A DNA stretch of 64,000 bases from Phaseolus vulgaris (taxonomy: Eukaryota > Streptophyta > Magnoliopsida > Fabales > Fabaceae). The stretch is from contig NC_023758.2 in assembly GCF_000499845.2 (NCBI RefSeq), positions 39,884,108 through 39,948,107 on the forward strand, in the 5' to 3' direction. The notes below the pieces were generated by a model, which made no database searches, had not been told where the DNA came from, and saw only the letters and a program-made list of their open reading frames with translations. The position numbers were made by a program, and so were the translations under genes. Below, piece by piece: positions 59,001 through 64,000 of this stretch (positions are counted from its first letter, which is position 1; every line of letters begins with the position of its first letter).

Positions 59001-62000
59001 GACCAATATTATTATATTCATTCATTTGTTAGTTTATTTAAAGGGGGGAGTGAGATGGAAAAACAACATTGTCTCATTTGGTGAAAGGGAAATTATAAAA
59101 TAATAGTATATATAAATATAGATGATAAAATAAACAGTAAAAAGATTTTGGCATTCTCAACTTTTTTTTTTATTTTCCTCTAAAATTTAAAACTAAATAA
59201 GGTTATTTAAAAAAATATCTTTTCCTTTTTCATTCCACTTGAACCAAATGGGCATCTTTATTATGACGTTATGATTAGAAACAAACTAGGGCATTTAAAT
59301 AAAATATTGACATTATGATTATGTATAAGCTTGTGTTGTGCATTATATATCGTTGACATTATTAAATAAAGGATGAAAGAAAATGGTTTAAAAATGGGTA
59401 AAAAAGATGGTATAAAGTAGTAGGGTATTAATCTATATATTGTGAATAATGTTTTTTTTTTCTGAATGGTTATTAAATTAAGTCGGTTACCTTTCCCCGT
59501 TGGATTGTTTTCATGAAGTCATACATACCTACTACACTAGTGAAAGAGGAGCATCCATTCAATTTCATATATTTTCACTATTCAAAGTATTAGGTAATAA
59601 CCTAACTTCTTTGGCTTTTGCTTTTAGACTCAAAACTCTACTTCAAATACAATTTTTAAGAGATATTAAGGTATAAAGAAAAAATAAAATTTGTAAATTT
59701 ATCGTGATACTTTTTATCCATATTTTTTAATTTTAACATATAATTGATTTTATCCCTAACTCAAAGTTTATACCTCCTAGATGTTTAGTGAGAAAATTAT
59801 TGAAATTGATATTTATCGTATCTTCTTGTTTGAACAAATGAATTTTGAGCATGAACTGTATTATAATGTTACAACATTATTTTAACATCTTATTCACATT
59901 GAAAATTTATTTACCACGTAATATTTTTTAGTTATGTTTCATTTTAATAATTTTCTTACTACAAATATCTAGAATATCTAAAATTAGAACTAAAAAAATC
60001 TCATGTGAGAGTATAAAGACAAAAAATATATTTAATTTTTTTTAATAATGTGATGTTGAGTTATTTTTAAGATAATATTAAAATTTATTCTAACAAAAAT
60101 TTATAAAACAATACAGTATGTATTTGGTATCACTTTCATCTATTCTCATATTCTAAATGTTTAACTTTTATTATGAGAGGGTGTGTAAGTATGTTAGAGA
60201 TTTCACCTTTGAGTAAATATATAACTAAATTAATATATATATATATATAATATGTATATTTTATTTTATAAATTATTTTGTGAGAATAAATTAAATATAA
60301 ATTTTCATTTTCTAAAAAAAAATCTATTAATAAAACAAAAGCAATAAGTATGAATTTATATTTAATTTTTCTTGGACTAAGTTTTTTTTCTGATACTGGA
60401 CACTTCTATTTTCCATTTCGAAATAACATTCGAGATTTTTTTCATATTTAACTTTTAAATGATAGTTTTTATTTAAAGTAATTCAAATGCATGATAATCA
60501 GTCCAAAACGGAGAAAGAAAATGTAAATAAAATTTTCAAATAAAATTCTTATCTGTTTCTAATATTAATAATCTCAGTTGACTTTTTTTTGTTATTGTGG
60601 AGATTAAGTTGTTTATTTCTTAATTAACCTATTAACATAAAAAAATAAAAAGTAAAGTATATACGGCAATAAGAAAGGAGTAGTATATAATTAAAGGTAT
60701 CACGTAAACTTTAATAGTTGTTATATGATTAAGATAGTAGAAATTGAGTTAACATATCACAATCGAGTTAATAAAGTAGAAATAAAAGTTATATACTATA
60801 ACCAAGCAACAATTAATACTATTACGTTAGAGTAAAGGAAATTAGTGTATTCTATTTAAGTATCTTTAGAGACATAATCATAATCTTAAAAACCAAAATA
60901 ATTTTATCCCATACTTTCTTAATTAACATCTCTTGCTTACAAGATATCATTTTCTAATTCCATGTTCTACGATAATCATTATAACATCATTATCTAATTA
61001 CTTTCTCATTTTTTTTTAAATCTCACTTATCTTTGTTTTTACGTGAAAAATATAAAATAGGATTAAAAAAATAAGTAAGAGAAAACAAATAATTAACATT
61101 ATTTTTACTAAAAATACTTTTCCTCTCTTAGATTTTTTCTATCTTCGTATGTTAGGGAAAATATGCAAATAAGCCTAAGCAAATGACAAAATAAAAACTC
61201 TCAATTTTTCTATAAAGTAAGTAAGTGAATTTTTATTTTTTTATTATACAATTTTACATCTTAATTATTAAAATATATAATTTCTTTTAAAAAATATCAA
61301 AATTAGTAAATTGTGTAAAATTGATAAGTAGTATAATATAATACGATTTAAGTTGAAATCTGATTATACTGAAGTTGTATCATTCTAACATGAATTCAGT
61401 TCAAATGTACTGAAGTCGTATTATTTTGACATTATTTTTCGTAATAAAATTGTGTTAAATTCACACAACTTATCTGTTTTAGTAATTTTTTAAAATTTTA
61501 CTAGTTTTAATAATTAATATATATATATATATTTATATTTATATTTAGTAGGTTCTATTTGGTTGCTCAAAGTAGGGATTTTTTTTCTTTTCACGAAACG
61601 TAGGTAAAGAATTTGTATAAAAAGCCTTATGAGTGAAAATCGGACATAAAAATTATGTGCAAATAAAATTATGAGATAAAAAAATAAACATAGATTAATT
61701 TTAAGTTTGACGAAGCCAGATTAAAAAGAAATTTTAGAAATTAAAACATATTTTTTTACCACAAAACTATATTGTGTAAAGAATATTTCTTTTAACTAGT
61801 ATTTTAATTACATAAGATAAATATTTATTTGAACATAATTAAAATTAAAATTGATGATAAATGTGGAAGTGCAACCACTCACACGAGAAGCGCGTGTGTG
61901 GAGCCAAAGCTAGCTACCAAAACATGAAAGGTAAAGTGGCAAACAAAACGATGAAAGAGAGTGAAAGAGCGTGCAAATTTGGATAAGGCATTAGCGTACC

Positions 62001-62560
62001 CATTATTATTCATCTCTCCCATCATTTCTTTCATCAAATAAATTAACTATTTTTCCCACAATAACGCTCTACCATAATTTTAAACTATTATTTTTACTTT
62101 AATATATTTTTTCCAAATTTACACACCCAACTCAAAATATAAAAAATAATTCTACAAATTATAGAAGTTTATAATATTATATTTATTGTTGATATATTTC
62201 TATAATGAAAATTAAAGTTCATCCCGATAATATGCATAACAAATTGTTTTATTAAATATATTATGATAAACTTTAAAAAGTTATTAGAAAACAACATAAA
62301 GTTGAATGACGTATTTTTTTCATAAGTTAGTATTTAGTAAAAACACAAATTTACTATAAAAATATTAAATATAATTTTTGTTGGGGAAATTAAAGATAAA
62401 GTTATACACATAAAATAAGTTATGAGTTTTAATAATTTGGACTTAAGATTAAAGAATAGAGGAGTATAAACCAAAGTGTGGTAGAAAGTCTCGATATATG
62501 TTATGCTACTTGTGTGTTGAACTTAAAAGATATTTTAATAGTATAATTAATTAATAAGAT
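56052..62560. other. AT-rich intergenic desert upstream of the AIRP2-like gene
   Basis: About 6.5 kb with no recognisable gene. A less AT-rich interval at 57660-58340 has a GTCTGC-GGTA-GCAGAC hairpin (57707-57722) and a TATA-like CATTATAAAACCC near 58257. It could be regulatory or a non-coding transcript, without proof. The interval 61860-62000 is also GC-richer, with CACACGAGAAGCGCGTGTGTG. Confidence 0.5.
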
Positions 62561-62627
62561 AAATAGTAGTTATTATAAATATATATATTTTTGTATTAAT
62601 AATGGAGGGGCGAGGGTGTTGATGCGT

Positions 62628-62637
62628 ACACGTGTCC
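62628..62637 (+). promoter_or_regulatory. ABA-response element (ABRE/G-box) upstream of the AIRP2-like gene
   Basis: ACACGTGTCC contains the full ABRE core ACGTGTC and a CACGTG G-box, about 235 nt before the start codon. bZIP factors of the ABF/AREB class bind this motif in ABA-induced plant promoters. A C/T-rich leader (62690-62745) follows. Confidence 0.6.
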
Positions 62638-62869
62638 TGACAATCCCACCTTCTTGGCTTTCAAGAACAGCATAGAAGCAACACGAAGCACTCTCTTTCT
62701 CTCTCTTCTCTCTCTTCTCTCTTCTCTTCACTCTGTGACTCTCACAGAAACTAGAGACAGAAATATAGCCCAGAAGGGTTTCATTCATCAAACCAATTTC
62801 ACTCTTCGTTTCTTCTTCCATTTCACAAACTTTGCTTTCTTCCTTGTTTTTTCTGGTGTGATCGCTGCG

Positions 62870-64000
62870 ATGTACGTAGCTTCCATGCGTAAGTCTTTCA
62901 AGGACTCCTTGAAAGTCCTTGAAGCTGATATCCAACACGCCAACACCCTGTGGGTTTTCTCCTCTCACTTTTTTCTGGGTTTTTCCTTTTAACTCTATGT
63001 TCCTTCCTTTGTCAAATTTTTATTTTTTTTATTTGAATTTAAGGTGATCACTGCTGCAAAAGGTTGGTGGCCTGTCAATGGTTGTTACCTTTCCTCCTTT
63101 TTTTAATATGAAAAAATCTTTTTTTTTTCTCTTGGGGGTAAGTGGTTGGTGATTGCTAAGTGAGGTTTTTCTGGGTACGATGATGATTTTCCTCTGGGTT
63201 TAGCCTCCTTTTTTTTCATTTGTTTGCTTTTTTCTTCTGGACTCTGGTTACTGTTAAGCCTTGAATTTTTCCTTTGTAAATAGGGTGCATTTAATTTACT
63301 GTTAAAGCGTGGATAATTTGATTTTCTGTGTTGGTTATTCTTATCTTTGTCTTTGTGTGCGTCCCTGGTGTGGGGAAATTGTCATAACATTTAGGGAGTG
63401 AATTCCCTGAGGAGTTGTTTCATTGTATGATGATTTTGATGTTAAATTATGGCTGCTTAATCTCTTAACGTTATTGCGTCATTATATCTATTATTACCTG
63501 CTACACTATATGGTGACAGGCTACATAACATTTATTGGTTCGGTAACATGTTGTGTTTGTGATGTGCTTGCCGCGAAATATCTTTGGAGAAGCAAGATAA
63601 AGGCAATGGTGTCCTTTGTAAATATTGCAATGATATTTCTGTCTCAAATTGTCGTCAAATATCAATATACTAGTTAGTTATTGGTTGATCATGTTAAAAA
63701 TTGGGATGTGCAGGGCGTCAGATTTTCCAAGGGAGTATGATGGTGCGTGCCTTCAGATGAGAATGTCATACAGTCCAGCTGCGCACTTGTTCCTTTTTCT
63801 GGTGCAATGGACAGATTGTAATCTTGCTGGAGCCCTTGGACTGTTAAGAATCCTAATTTACAAGGTAAGGTGTTTTGATTTTTAGGTGTGAATATTGAAA
63901 TGAGGGACTTGGACCAGATGAAGAATTTGCCTCATGTTGTAGGTCTATGTGGATGGGACAACCACCATGTCTACACATGAAAGAAAAGCAAGTATTAGAG
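62870..64000 (+). CDS. AIRP2-like RING-type E3 ubiquitin ligase (5' part, cut by window end)
   Basis: Three exons are visible: 62870-62949, 63714-63864 and 63943 onward. Joined, they encode MYVASMRKSFKDSLKVLEAD, then IQHANTLASDFPREYDGACL, QMRMSYSPAAHLFLFLVQWT, DCNLAGALGLLRILIYKVYV and DGTTTMSTHERKASI. This is the well-conserved N-terminus of the ABA Insensitive RING Protein 2 family, cytosolic E3 ligases that promote ABA signalling and drought tolerance in Arabidopsis. The RING domain lies beyond the window. Borders are GT-AG, and the split Leu codon (CT + G) at the first junction confirms phase. The ATG at 62870 is the first of the conserved frame. The upstream ABRE suits an ABA-linked gene. 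Confidence 0.92.

Noticed and set aside
60181..60260. GAGAGGGTGTG...AGATTTCACC resembling part of the second TRIM
   Set aside because: Only a short match, with no second LTR, primer site or duplication.
61885..61911. CACACG...CGTGTG hairpin followed by CTAG as a Helitron end
   Set aside because: The base after CTAG is C, not T, and the stem is a simple CA/GT run.
1..64000. tRNA, rRNA or known microRNA genes
   Set aside because: No GGTTCGAATCC-type B box with a matching A box, no rRNA and no familiar microRNA precursor was seen by eye; a covariance-model scan would be decisive.

Overview
This is a plant nuclear window. It has spliced genes with GT-AG introns, AT-rich intergenic DNA and many LTR retrotransposons. 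Gene content and repeat style suggest a legume, most likely a phaseoloid bean (Vigna/Phaseolus-like). The species is an inference; no marker in the window names it.

Four host genes are present. (1) Minus strand, 16999 down to 1023: a bifunctional 3-dehydroquinate dehydratase/shikimate dehydrogenase in 11 exons. The exons join to an uninterrupted 526-codon frame, but intron 3 has grown to about 12.7 kb. (2) Plus strand, 22180-38384: Mediator subunit MED16 (SFR6), 16 exons, 1241 codons. (3) Plus strand, 43147-49530: a TRAPPC13-like trafficking protein (DUF974), 12 exons, 440 codons, including a 15-nt microexon. (4) Plus strand, 62870 to the window edge: the first three exons of an AIRP2-like RING E3 ubiquitin ligase, with a perfect ABA-response element upstream.

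Mobile DNA fills the rest. The giant intron holds a 4.3-kb gag-only LTR element (4084-8378, TSD TTATT) with a 2.2-kb internal tandem array. It also holds a Mutator-like element (9150-14762) that was itself entered by a Copia element (9577-13910, TSD ATTTG) carrying an odd inverted extra LTR, plus a plant-mobile-domain relic (14938-15420). Upstream of that gene lies the 3' part of a Ty3/Gypsy Tat-like element with an antisense ORF (17365 to about 21008). MED16 introns contain a Copia fragment next to a decayed hAT transposase, a second Copia tail, and a 460-bp TRIM (32485-32944, TSD TTTAC). The 3' intergenic desert holds a LINE relic (52640-54360), a second TRIM (54648-55016, TSD ATAAT) and a possible solo LTR (55801-56051).

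The host genes look like ordinary, unlinked housekeeping or regulatory genes: aromatic amino-acid synthesis, transcription co-activation, vesicle tethering and ABA signalling. The most unusual material is the gag-only element. The last codons of its gag frame are read from the remnant end of a deleted pol gene in another frame, and its internal array has two levels of repetition. All exon borders were read by eye from splice sites and family conservation, without transcript evidence.
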